A DNA stretch of 56,010 nt, taken from the NCBI RefSeq assembly GCF_003947455.1, contig NZ_QHJH01000032.1, positions 1-56,010 of the forward strand. Reading direction: 5' to 3'. Under the pieces are notes generated by a model. That model did not search any database. It was not told the DNA's origin and saw nothing but the letters and a program-made list of their open reading frames with translations. Position numbers and translations under genes: made by a program. Shown here piece by piece: positions 46,068-54,601 of this stretch (positions are counted from its first letter, which is position 1; each line of letters starts with the position of its first letter). Origin of the DNA: Streptomyces sp. WAC 04229 (GTDB lineage: Bacteria; Actinomycetota; Actinomycetes; Streptomycetales; Streptomycetaceae).

Positions 46068-47411
46068 CTACTTCTCGACGGTGAAGCCCTGCTCCTCGCC
46101 GTACTTGACGGAGGCCTCCTGCCAGGACTTCAGTCCCTCGGCGAGCGGGGTGCCGGAGACGTAGGCCTTGCCCGCGGTGTCGTTGAAGACCGAGTTCGCG
46201 TACACCTGGTAGGGCAGGTACGACCAGTCGTCGGCGACGTTCGCGGCCGACTCGGCGAAGATCTTGTTGGCCTTCTGGCCGCCGAAGTAGGGGAACGCGG
46301 TGTCCTGGAACGCCGTGGACTGCAGCTCCGCGGTGGTCGCCGGGAAGGCGCCGCCCTCCAGGCGGGCCCCCACGCCGTCGCCGGCGTTCGCGTACTCGAC
46401 GAAGGCGTACGCCAGCGCCTCGTTCTTGCCGAGTTCCGGCAGCGCGAGGGCGCTGCCGCCGTTCTCCGCGCTCGCCTTCCCGCCCGCGGTCCACTGCGGC
46501 AGCGGGGCGGCGCGCCAGTCGCCGGCCGCCTCCTTCACGCCGGAGGCGAGGTTCGCGGGCATCCAGGCGCCCGTGGCGAGGGTCGCGATGGTGCCGTCGC
46601 CGAGGCCCTTGTACCACTCGTCGGTCCAGGGGTTGACGGGGGTGAGGAGCTTCTCGTCGATCAGCTTCTGCCAGGTGTCGGTGTACGTCTTGGCGCCCCG
46701 GTCGGAGAAGTCGACCTTCACCTTGGTGCCGTTCACCGTGTAGGGGCGCGAACCGGCCTGCCAGAGCATGCTGGTGGTGAGCCCGGCGTCGCCGGTGTCG
46801 GCGGTGATGTAGGCCTTCGGGTCGGCCTTGTGCAGTTGGCGCGCGGCGTCCAGGTACCCGGCCCAGGTGGTGGGCACCGCGATGTCGTACTTGTCGAAGA
46901 CCTTCTTGTTGTAGAAGAGCGCCATCGGGCCGGAGTCCATGGGCAGCGCCCAGATGCCGTCCGAGCCGGCCTTGACCCCGTTCCACGGTCCGGGGGAGAA
47001 CTTGGCGGAGAGCTTGTCCGCGCCGAACGCCGTGAGGTCGGTGAGCTGCTTGGTGAGGGCGTACTGGCCCATCGCGTAGTACTCGATCTGGGCGACGTCC
47101 GGGACGCCCTTCTTCGCCGACACGGCGTTCTGGAGGGCGGTGTACTGGTCGTTGTTGGTGCCGGCGTTGACGAGGTTCACCTTGACGGCCGGGTACTTCT
47201 TCTCGAAGTCCGCGGCCACCTTCTCGAGCGTGGGCTCCCACGCCCAGACCGTGATCGTGCCGCCCTTCTCCAGGGCGGCACGGACGTCGTCCTGGGAGAC
47301 CGGCTTCTGGCTCGATCCCCCGTCGTCGGAGCCGCCGCAGGCGGTCGCCGTCAGGGCGAGGGCGCAGACGAGGCCGATACCGCTCAGCAGGCGGCGCGAG
47401 TGCTTGGGCAT
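46068..47411 (-). CDS. Sugar ABC transporter substrate-binding lipoprotein
   Basis: A 447-residue class I extracellular binding protein (SBP_bac_1 family). The lipoprotein signal has Cys25 in TATACGG. The VNLVNAGTNNDQYTALQNA region and the WALPMDSGPMALFYNKKVFDKY segment are typical of oligosaccharide binders. It precedes the GH42 gene and follows the inner-membrane permease, so it probably captures beta-galacto-oligosaccharides released outside by the GH30 enzyme. Confidence 0.93.
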   Translation of the reverse strand: MPKHSRRLLSGIGLVCALALTATACGGSDDGGSSQKPVSQDDVRAALEKGGTITVWAWEPTLEKVAADFEKKYPAVKVNLVNAGTNNDQYTALQNAVSAKKGVPDVAQIEYYAMGQYALTKQLTDLTAFGADKLSAKFSPGPWNGVKAGSDGIWALPMDSGPMALFYNKKVFDKYDIAVPTTWAGYLDAARQLHKADPKAYITADTGDAGLTTSMLWQAGSRPYTVNGTKVKVDFSDRGAKTYTDTWQKLIDEKLLTPVNPWTDEWYKGLGDGTIATLATGAWMPANLASGVKEAAGDWRAAPLPQWTAGGKASAENGGSALALPELGKNEALAYAFVEYANAGDGVGARLEGGAFPATTAELQSTAFQDTAFPYFGGQKANKIFAESAANVADDWSYLPYQVYANSVFNDTAGKAYVSGTPLAEGLKSWQEASVKYGEEQGFTVEK

Positions 47412-47484
47412 GGGTGTGCTTCCACTTCTTCGTGGCCGTGACCGGCACGGTCGAGGATCGGAGGGGAGGAGGGACGCGTGGGGG

Positions 47485-48435
47485 TCATTCCTTGACGCTT
47501 CCGGCGGCCAGGCCGGACTGCCAGTAACGCTGGAGCAGCAGGAACGCCGCGATCAGCGGGATGATCGTGATGAGCGACCCGGTGACGACCAGGTTGAAGA
47601 CGGCCTCGCCGCCGGCGGTCGCGGCCTGGGCGTTCCAGCTGTTCAGACCCAGGGTCAGCGGATACCAGTCGGGGTCCTTGAGCATGACCAGGGGCAGGAA
47701 GTAGTTGTTCCAGGTCGCCACCATGGTGAAGAGCAGGACGGTGACGATGCCCGGCGCCAGCAGCGGCAGCGCGACCCGGAAGAAGGTGCGCACCTCGCCG
47801 GCGCCGTCGATGCGGGCGGCCTCCATCAGTTCCGTGGGGATCGCCTCGCTCGCGAAGACCCACATCAGGTAGAGGCCGAACGGTGAGATCAGGGACGGGA
47901 TGATCACCGCCCAGGGGGTGTTGGTGAGCCCCATCTCGCTGAACATCAGGAAGGTCGGCACCGCCAGGGCGGTCCCCGGTACGGCCACCGCGCCGATGAC
48001 GACGGCGAAGACCGCGCGCCGGCCGGGGAAGCGGAACTTGGCGAGCGCGTAGCCGCCGAGCACGGCGAGGAGGGTGGCGCCGCCCGCGCCCAGCCCCACG
48101 TACAGCAGGGTGTTGAGCAGCCAGCGGGTGAAGACGCCGTCGTCGTAGGTGAACGTCTCGCCGATGTTGTCCCAGAGAGCGAAGTCGCCGTCGAACCAGA
48201 GGCCGAACGAACGCGACAGCCCCTCCTGGGTCTTGGTGGCGCTGACGGCCAGCCAGATCAGCGGTACCAGGCTGTACAGCAGCACGAGACCGGTGAGCAC
48301 GGTCAGCAGGACGCTGCGCCGGGGCCGGTCCGCGGAGTGCCGGCGCCGTGACGTGCGCAGCCGGGGAGCGGAGCCGGACGGGCCGGACGGCACGGGCGCG
48401 GAACGGTCGACGGCGGTGGCGGCGGGACTGGTCAT
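47485..48435 (-). CDS. Sugar ABC transporter permease, MalG type
   Basis: A 316-residue permease with six transmembrane segments. The EAA loop is EAARIDGAGEVRTFFRVALPLL, which contacts the ATPase. The N-terminal 40 residues are cytoplasmic and Arg-rich. It lies seven bases after the partner permease. No ATP-binding gene is in the island; in Streptomyces the shared ATPase MsiK serves many such transporters. Confidence 0.94.
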   Translation of the reverse strand: MTSPAATAVDRSAPVPSGPSGSAPRLRTSRRRHSADRPRRSVLLTVLTGLVLLYSLVPLIWLAVSATKTQEGLSRSFGLWFDGDFALWDNIGETFTYDDGVFTRWLLNTLLYVGLGAGGATLLAVLGGYALAKFRFPGRRAVFAVVIGAVAVPGTALAVPTFLMFSEMGLTNTPWAVIIPSLISPFGLYLMWVFASEAIPTELMEAARIDGAGEVRTFFRVALPLLAPGIVTVLLFTMVATWNNYFLPLVMLKDPDWYPLTLGLNSWNAQAATAGGEAVFNLVVTGSLITIIPLIAAFLLLQRYWQSGLAAGSVKE

Positions 48436-48442
48436 CGCCGGA

Positions 48443-49369
48443 TCACACTCCCTTGCGCATGCCGCGCAGCTGGACGACGTAGGCGATGGCCATGGTGATC
48501 AGCCCCATCACGATGGCGACCGTCGCGGAGTAGTTGTGCTGCTGTCCGTTGAAGGAGAGCGCGTAGGTGTACGAGTTCGGCGTGTAGTCGGTGGTGATGG
48601 CGTTGGGCGCCAGCGGCTGGAGGATGCTGGGCTCGTTGAAGAGCTGGAAGCTGCCGATGATGGAGAAGATCGTGGCGATCACCAGCGCGCCGCGGATCGC
48701 CGGGAGCTTGATGGCGGTGATCACGCGGATCTGCCCGGCCCCGTCGATCTGCGCGGCCTCGTACAGCGAGTGCGGGACGACCCGCAGGGCCGCGTAGAAG
48801 ATCAGCATGTTGTAGCCGACGAACTCCCAGGTCACGATGTTGCCGATGGAGGCGAGCACCAGGTCGGGGGAGAGCGGGTCGGGCAGCGAGACGCCCAGCG
48901 CCCCGTTGATGTCGCCGACCAGGCCGAAGCGGGTGCCGTACATGAAGCCCCACATCAGGGTGGCCACCACGGCGGGCACGGCGTACGGCAGGAAGATCGA
49001 GACGCGGAAGAAGTCCCGGCCGTAGAGGCGCCCGCTGTCCAGCGCCAGGGCCACCAGAAGGGCGATGCCCAGCATGATCGGCACCTGTACGGCGAGGAAG
49101 AGCGAGACCCGGCCGAGCGAGGCCCAGAACCGGTCGTCCGTCAGGGCCTGGCTGTAGTTGTCCAGCCCGACGAAGGTGGTACCGCCGATGAGCTGGTCGC
49201 GGAAGAGGCTCAGGTAGACCGAGTAGGCGATCGGCGCGAGGAACACCAGGGCGAACACGGCCACGAAGGGGCCGAGGAACCCCCACCCCGTCCAGGAGCG
49301 GCGGTCGCGCCGCGCCGGGGGCGGGGCGGGCCGCGGCTCGGCGATGGCCGGCGGTTGCAGCGTCGTCAT
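48443..49369 (-). CDS. Sugar ABC transporter permease, MalF type
   Basis: A 308-residue permease with six transmembrane segments. The EAA loop is EAAQIDGAGQIRVITAIKLP. It is the first gene of the leftward operon, and its ATG is about 40 bases from the nearer operator at 49406. Together with the MalG-type partner it forms the membrane channel for the sugar captured by the binding protein. Confidence 0.94.
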   Translation of the reverse strand: MTTLQPPAIAEPRPAPPPARRDRRSWTGWGFLGPFVAVFALVFLAPIAYSVYLSLFRDQLIGGTTFVGLDNYSQALTDDRFWASLGRVSLFLAVQVPIMLGIALLVALALDSGRLYGRDFFRVSIFLPYAVPAVVATLMWGFMYGTRFGLVGDINGALGVSLPDPLSPDLVLASIGNIVTWEFVGYNMLIFYAALRVVPHSLYEAAQIDGAGQIRVITAIKLPAIRGALVIATIFSIIGSFQLFNEPSILQPLAPNAITTDYTPNSYTYALSFNGQQHNYSATVAIVMGLITMAIAYVVQLRGMRKGV

Positions 49370-49405
49370 GTCGGTCCTCGCTCGTCCACGTCCGGGAGTC
49401 CTAGC

Positions 49406-49421
49406 GTGTTTGCGTAAACAT
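49406..49421. promoter_or_regulatory. LacI operator 1, near-perfect palindrome
   Basis: The sequence GTGTTTGCGTAAACAT differs from the perfect operator at 49462 by one base in the core. It is 37-52 bases upstream of the first permease gene, where it can block transcription of the catabolic operon. Confidence 0.8.
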
Positions 49422-49461
49422 CGCGCGGCGCGGAAAGCACTCCGGCCGGAGGATTGCTGTT

Positions 49462-49477
49462 ATGTTTACGTAAACAT
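49462..49477. promoter_or_regulatory. LacI operator 2, perfect 16-base palindrome
   Basis: ATGTTTACGTAAACAT is a perfect palindrome with a central CG, typical of LacI-family operators in actinobacteria. It lies between the divergent catabolic operon and the LacI gene, about 100 bases before the regulator, and is probably used for autoregulation and for looping with operator 1. Confidence 0.85.
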
Positions 49478-49570
49478 TTGATGGCGGCATGTCTACACTG
49501 CCCCGAGGACGACGGTCAAGGGTCCTTCGGGGCCGGGGACCGGAACAGTGCGGAGAGGTGGCGGAACGCA

Positions 49571-50647
49571 GTGGACACCGCTGAGGGAGCCGCGGACGCG
49601 AGAGACGCCGCGAACACGGTTCCGCGGCGCCGGCGCGGCGCCCGGGTGCCGACGGCGTCCATGGCGGACGTGGCCCGGCTGGCGGGGGTCTCCTCGCAGA
49701 CCGTCTCCCGCGTCTCCAACGGCTACGCCGGAGTGACCGAGGAGACCCGTCGGCAGGTGCTGGCGGCCATGAAGGAACTGGGGTACCGGCCCAACAGCGC
49801 GGCCCGGGCCCTCAAGCGCGGCGAGTTCCGCACCATCGGCGTCATCACCTTCACGCTGGCCACCACGGGCAACGTGCGCACCCTGGAGGCCATCGCCACC
49901 TCCGCGGCGAGCGAGGGGTACGCGGTGACGCTGCTGCCGGTCGCCGTGCCGACCCAGGACGAGGTGCGGGGCGCGTTCTCCCGGCTGGAGGAACTGGCCG
50001 TCGACGCCGTGATCGTCATCATGGAGGTGCACCTCCTGGACGCGGCGAGCCTCACCCTGCCGCCGCACGTCCAGGTCGTCGTCGTCGACTCCGACGCGGG
50101 CGACCACTACACGGTCGTCGACACCGACCAGGCCGGCGGCTCCCGCACCGCCGTGCGCCACCTGCTCGACCTCGGCCACGACACGGTGTGGCACCTGGGC
50201 GGCCCCGAGGGCTCCTTCGCCGCGCAGCGCCGCACCGACGCCTGGCGGCACACGCTCACCGAGGCCGGCCGCGCCGTGCCGCCGCTCGTGCGGGGCGACT
50301 GGTCGGCGGAGTCCGGGTACCGGGCCGGCCTGGAGCTGGCCGCCCGGCCCGAGTGCACGGCCGTCTTCGCGGCCAACGACCAGATGGCCCTCGGCCTGAT
50401 GCGGGCCCTGCACGAACACGGCCGCAGCGTTCCGCGGGACGTCAGTGTCATCGGCTTCGACGACATCGCCGAGGCCGGCTCCTTCCTGCCCCCGCTGACC
50501 ACCGTCCACCAGGACTTCGCCGAGGTGGGGCGGCTCTGCGTGCGGGCCGTTTTGCGCAAGATGCGCGAGGCCGCCCCGGAGCGGGGCACGACGCTCGTAC
50601 CGACCCGGCTGGTGACCCGGGCGAGCACGGCGCCACCGCCGGGGTAG
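49571..50647 (+). CDS. LacI-family transcriptional regulator of the galactan island
   Basis: A 358-residue regulator. The HTH covers residues 31-52 (MADVARLAGVSSQTVSRVSN), followed by the hinge helix AARALKRG. The periplasmic-binding-protein-like core carries VVVDSDAGDHYTVVDTDQAGG, GGPEGSFAAQRR and FGANDQ-like FAANDQMALGLMRAL. GTG at 49571 was taken as the start; its ribosome binding site (GGAGAGG) is further away than usual, so a start nearer the HTH cannot be excluded. It is divergent from the six-gene operon it most likely represses until a galacto-oligosaccharide is bound. Confidence 0.92.
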   Translation: MDTAEGAADARDAANTVPRRRRGARVPTASMADVARLAGVSSQTVSRVSNGYAGVTEETRRQVLAAMKELGYRPNSAARALKRGEFRTIGVITFTLATTGNVRTLEAIATSAASEGYAVTLLPVAVPTQDEVRGAFSRLEELAVDAVIVIMEVHLLDAASLTLPPHVQVVVVDSDAGDHYTVVDTDQAGGSRTAVRHLLDLGHDTVWHLGGPEGSFAAQRRTDAWRHTLTEAGRAVPPLVRGDWSAESGYRAGLELAARPECTAVFAANDQMALGLMRALHEHGRSVPRDVSVIGFDDIAEAGSFLPPLTTVHQDFAEVGRLCVRAVLRKMREAAPERGTTLVPTRLVTRASTAPPPG

Positions 50648-50670
50648 CCGCGCCCCCCACCGGCAGGGGA

Positions 50671-51474
50671 TCAGTCCGGGAGGCGGTCGATGTTCCGGGT
50701 CCACCAGTGGTGCTCGCAGAACCAGTGCCCGACCATCGCGCCCCCGAAGACGACGAACCCCACCCCGATCAGCCAGGACTCCACCACCAGCACGATGCCG
50801 ACCGTGCCGTAACCGCTCGCGTTGTCGAGGATGAGCGGCGTGAAGACCAGGTACGAGAACCCCCGCAGGCCGATCAGGCCCACCATGGTCGCCAGCGCCC
50901 CCGGCAGCAGGTCCCGCCAGCGCACCTGGCCGCCCAGCAGGAAGTGCTGGCCCCACCAGAAGAACAGCATGCCGACGGCGGTGGACAGTGCGATCCGGGC
51001 CGTCCCGTGCAGGGCGGTCCGCGTCTGCACCTCCTGGTAGAGGTACGCGGTCAGCGCGACCACCCAGGTCGCCTGGCGCCAGACGCGGTGCCACGGCCCG
51101 GAGGGCAGCTCCCAGATGCGTTCGTAGCCGTTCTGGACGCTCGCCGCGAAGGACACGCCGAAGACGGCGAGCAGGATGCCGCCCCACACGCTCGTCGTGC
51201 CGACGACCTTGGTGGGGGGACTGATGATGTCGGTCAGCGCCTTGGCGGACCGTCCCGACAGCCCCATTCCGTCCGCCAGCCAGGAGGCGAATCCGCCGCG
51301 TCCCAGCGGGTCGGCGGCGGCCACCACGATCAGCAGGGGCGCCAGTGTGACCAGGGCGAGCGTGGCGAAGCCCATCGCCCTGTGCATCAGTTCCAGGTCC
51401 CGGCCGCGCCGGACGAGGGACGACGCGGCCAGCCGGTCCCACACACGGTGGAACGGCCGCGACAACCGGTTCAC
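50671..51474 (-). CDS. YihY/BrkB-family membrane protein
   Basis: A 267-residue protein with six hydrophobic segments. The HRAMGFATLALVTLAPLLIV block, the GYERIWELP turn and the FWWGQHFLLGGQVRWRDLLPG segment are typical of YihY/BrkB proteins, which are membrane proteins of uncertain function. GTG at 51474 follows GAGGAG. The stop is about 25 bases from the convergent LacI gene stop. The C-terminal WFCEHHWWTRN is rich in aromatic and His residues. Confidence 0.85.
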   Translation of the reverse strand: MNRLSRPFHRVWDRLAASSLVRRGRDLELMHRAMGFATLALVTLAPLLIVVAAADPLGRGGFASWLADGMGLSGRSAKALTDIISPPTKVVGTTSVWGGILLAVFGVSFAASVQNGYERIWELPSGPWHRVWRQATWVVALTAYLYQEVQTRTALHGTARIALSTAVGMLFFWWGQHFLLGGQVRWRDLLPGALATMVGLIGLRGFSYLVFTPLILDNASGYGTVGIVLVVESWLIGVGFVVFGGAMVGHWFCEHHWWTRNIDRLPD

Positions 51475-51592
51475 GGGTGCTCCTCGGGCGTCCTTTCGAT
51501 GGCTCGCCGACGGGGAACTGAGTGACCCCGGGGACGTCCGGGCAAACGTCGCGCCACCCGGACGGCCCCGGTCACCTGGAGCGCCGCGCGAA

Positions 51593-51991
51593 TCAGGGGT
51601 CCGTGCGCTGCTGCTCACGCAGCCAGTCGTTGTGCCAGGCGATGGCGGCGCGTATCTGCGGTTCCTGGAGACCGGTCCGGGAGCCCAGCTGGTCCATGGA
51701 GAGGGCCGACGGACCCTGGGTCAGGGCGCGGGTGAGCTTGGCGGCCCACAGCTCCTCCTCGACGAAGGGCCGGTGCGAATAGCCCTCCTTGATCACGTCG
51801 AAGTGGTCGTCCGAGCACGCGGTGATGAGCCGAAGCCCGTCGAACCGTTCATGGGCGGCCTGTACCGCGGAGGAGTCCGGCACGTAGCCGGTCACGGACT
51901 CGTCCTGGGGGAAGACCCTGGCGCACAGGTCGCACAGCTCCATCGGGACCGGCCGCGGGGTCCGGTCCTTCCTGCCCTTGCGCTTCCACAT
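51593..51991 (-). CDS. Conserved hypothetical protein with CxxC motif
   Basis: A 132-residue basic, soluble protein. It begins MWKRKGRKDR, has a CDLCARVF pair near residue 20 and a single later Cys in TACSDDH, which could complete a zinc site with nearby His residues. The C-terminal half is helical and ends IRAAIAWHNDWLREQQ. No family name is known to me. ATG at 51991 follows GGGAG. It lies upstream of the BrkB-like gene and downstream of the conservon, and is not obviously part of either. Confidence 0.75.
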   Translation of the reverse strand: MWKRKGRKDRTPRPVPMELCDLCARVFPQDESVTGYVPDSSAVQAAHERFDGLRLITACSDDHFDVIKEGYSHRPFVEEELWAAKLTRALTQGPSALSMDQLGSRTGLQEPQIRAAIAWHNDWLREQQRTDP

Positions 51992-52148
51992 GGCGACTCC
52001 CGGGGGTGCCACACAGCAGTGTCGACGCCGGTTGCCGGAACGGGGTCGACGTCCGGAATGTCGGAGTTGCCCGCGGGGCGGGAAGCAAACGCCCCGCGGG
52101 TGGACGACCGGGCGACGGCCGGACCGCGCCGGTGCGCGGCCGGGTGCG

Positions 52149-53372
52149 TCAAGCCAGCTTGACCGGCAGCTCGAACAGGTCGTTCTGCGTGACCACCGGC
52201 TTGTTGCGCAGCTCCGCGGCGGGCACCGCGAGGTCCAGATCCGGGAAGCGGGCGTAGAGGGCGGGGAGCGCCACGCCGGCCTCCAGCCGGGACAGGGCGG
52301 CGCCGGGGCACACGTGCGGGCCGTGCCCGAACGAGATGTGCCGGTTCTCCGACGTGCGGGTGATGTCGAACGCCCCGGCCGTCGGCCCGTGCGCCCGCTC
52401 GTCCCGGCCCAGCGCGCCGTACGACACGATCAGCGCGTCCCCGGCGGGGATCACCCGGTCGCCGACCGGCACGTCCTCGGTCGCGAAGCGGATCAGCACG
52501 TGCGAGGTCGGGGTCGACCAGCGCAGCGTCTCCTCGATCACCGCCGACCAGTCCGCCTTCCCGGAGAGCACCAGGTCCCGCTGCTCGGGATGGGTGGACA
52601 GGTTGACCACCGAGTTCACGATCAGCGAGATGGTGGTCTCGTGGCCGGCGGCGACCATCAGCTGGAGCGTGGAGACGATCTCCTCGTCGGTGAGGTGGTC
52701 GCCGTTCTCGGACGCCTGGATCAGCGCGCTGGTCAGGTCGTCGCCGGGCGCGGCCCGTTTCGCGGCGACCGTCTCCGCCATGATCGAGGCCAGCTCGGTG
52801 AGGGTCGCGAGGACCTCCTCGGGCGGTGTCTGCGTGGAGAAGAACTTCTCGAACAGCACCTTCAGACGCGGCAGGCGCGCCTCCTCGATGCCCATCAGGT
52901 CGGCGACGACGTACATGGGCAGCGGGTAGGCGAAGACCGACTTGAGGTCGACCACGCCGCCGTCCGCGGGCAGATCGTCGAGCAGCCGGCCGGTCAGCTC
53001 GGTGATCCGCTCCCGCATGTGCTCCACCCGGCGCACCGTGAGCGCCTGGGCCACGAGCATCCGCAGCCGGCGGTGCTCGGCGCCGTCCACCGTGAGCATC
53101 GAACGGCCGGGGTTGGCCAGCCCGATCAGCGGCCAGTCCGGCGGGATCTCCCCGCGCTGCCAGGCGCCCCACACGTTGATGTCCTTGACCAGCCGGGGGT
53201 CCGTCAGCAGGGACTTGGCCTCGGCGTGGTGCGTGACCGCCCAGACGGGGACCCCGCCCGGCAGCTCCACGGCGGCGAGCGGTCCGGCGGCGCGCAGCCG
53301 CGCGCCCTCGCCGTCCAGGTCGGTGACGAACGGGTCCAGGGGTATCCGGGCTTCTTCGGTACCGGTCGTCAT
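52149..53372 (-). CDS. cvnF: Conservon cytochrome P450, CYP154-like
   Basis: A 407-residue P450. The I-helix MVAAGHETT carries the oxygen-activation Thr pair, the K-helix Glu281-x-x-Arg284 (ETLR) is canonical, and the haem Cys355 lies in FGHGPHVCPG. It is normal in every P450 hallmark, which contrasts with its upstream partner. The ATG overlaps the stop of CvnE by four bases. In S. coelicolor conservons, CYP154-type enzymes follow CYP157-type ones in this position; the substrate of the pair is not known here. Confidence 0.93.
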   Translation of the reverse strand: MTTGTEEARIPLDPFVTDLDGEGARLRAAGPLAAVELPGGVPVWAVTHHAEAKSLLTDPRLVKDINVWGAWQRGEIPPDWPLIGLANPGRSMLTVDGAEHRRLRMLVAQALTVRRVEHMRERITELTGRLLDDLPADGGVVDLKSVFAYPLPMYVVADLMGIEEARLPRLKVLFEKFFSTQTPPEEVLATLTELASIMAETVAAKRAAPGDDLTSALIQASENGDHLTDEEIVSTLQLMVAAGHETTISLIVNSVVNLSTHPEQRDLVLSGKADWSAVIEETLRWSTPTSHVLIRFATEDVPVGDRVIPAGDALIVSYGALGRDERAHGPTAGAFDITRTSENRHISFGHGPHVCPGAALSRLEAGVALPALYARFPDLDLAVPAAELRNKPVVTQNDLFELPVKLA

Positions 53373-54601
53373 GCTGGCGTGCCTCCCAGGGCAGTGGTCG
53401 GGGTGAACCGCACGGGCAACTCGGTCAGCCCCCGCAGCCAGGGCGAGGGGCGACGGGTGAGGGACGCGGCGGGCACCGCCAGGTCGATGTCCGGCAGCCG
53501 GTCGAGGACGACCTCGATGCCCGTGCGCGCGATGACCTCGGCGACCTCCTGCGCGGGGAAGGGGCAGCGGTGCTCGCCGTGGCCGAAGGAGAAGTGCGCG
53601 TTGTTGCCGCCGGTGAGGGCGGAACCGTCGGTGCGCACCTGCGGGTCGGAGTTGGCGCCCTGGAGACCGAGCAGCACCAGGTCGCCGGCGCGGATCCGGC
53701 GGTCGCCGAGCCGGGTGTCGCGCGAGGCCCAGCGGCCGGCCACGTTCTGCGTGGGGGTGTCCTCCCACAGCACCTCGTTCATGGCCTCGGCGACACTGTT
53801 GCGGCCGCCGAACAGCGAGGCCGCGAACCGCTCGTCGGTGAGCATCAGGCGCAGCGAGTTCCCGATCCAGTCCGCCGTCGGCTGGTGGCCGGCGGCCAGC
53901 ATCACCATCAGGTCCTGGGCGACCTCCTCCTCGGTGAAGCCGCTCTCGTCGGCCAGCATCCGGGAGGCGACGTCGTCGGCGGGCGCCGCCTTCCGGTCGG
54001 CGAGGAGCCGCGCCATCGACGTACCGAGGTGCGTCTGGCCCGCGATGGCCCGCTCCCGGCCGTCGATCATGTCGTTGAGGGCGGTGACCAGGGCCGGCCC
54101 CTGCTCGTCGGAGAACCCGTACAGCCGGGCCAGGACCCGCACCGGCAGCAGCATGGCGTAGTCGGCGACCAGGTCCGCCTCGCCCTTGGCGCAGAGCCGG
54201 TCCACGAGTTCGTCGGCGAACCGCTCGGCGTGGCCGCGCAGGACGTGCGGGTCGACGGCCTCCAGCGCGTCGCTGATCATGGCCGCGCGCTCCCGGTGCC
54301 GCTCGCCGACCGTGTAGAGGATCGACGGCTGCCTGCGGCCGATCATCGGCAGCAGCGGCCAGTCCTCGGGGATGTTCTCCCACTGGTTCCACAGCTCCGA
54401 GTCCCGGCTGAAGAGCACCGGATCGCCGGTCACCTGGTGCAGCTCGCGGTAGCCGACCACCAGCCAGGCCGGGACGTCCCCGTCCAGCAGCACCGGTGTG
54501 ACGGCACCGTGGTCGCGCCGCATCTGCCGGTACAGCAGCGCCGGCTCGGTCTGGAAGCGGGGGCCGCTGAGCGGTACGGCGTCGGTGGCGTCGGTGCTCA
54601 C
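53369..54601 (-). CDS. cvnE: Conservon cytochrome P450, CYP157-like, with ExxW in the K-helix
   Basis: A 410-residue P450. The haem loop FGHGEHRCPF with Cys346 is intact and the I-helix is MVMLAAGHQPTAD. The K-helix, however, reads Glu276-Val-Leu-Trp279 (EVLWED) instead of Glu-x-x-Arg, which is otherwise almost invariant in P450s. Published CYP157 proteins show exactly this loss. I therefore assign the CYP157 type. GTG at 54601 overlaps the CvnD stop by four bases (GTGA). It may have a structural or non-standard redox role beside CvnF. Confidence 0.92.
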   Translation of the reverse strand: MSTDATDAVPLSGPRFQTEPALLYRQMRRDHGAVTPVLLDGDVPAWLVVGYRELHQVTGDPVLFSRDSELWNQWENIPEDWPLLPMIGRRQPSILYTVGERHRERAAMISDALEAVDPHVLRGHAERFADELVDRLCAKGEADLVADYAMLLPVRVLARLYGFSDEQGPALVTALNDMIDGRERAIAGQTHLGTSMARLLADRKAAPADDVASRMLADESGFTEEEVAQDLMVMLAAGHQPTADWIGNSLRLMLTDERFAASLFGGRNSVAEAMNEVLWEDTPTQNVAGRWASRDTRLGDRRIRAGDLVLLGLQGANSDPQVRTDGSALTGGNNAHFSFGHGEHRCPFPAQEVAEVIARTGIEVVLDRLPDIDLAVPAASLTRRPSPWLRGLTELPVRFTPTTALGGTPA

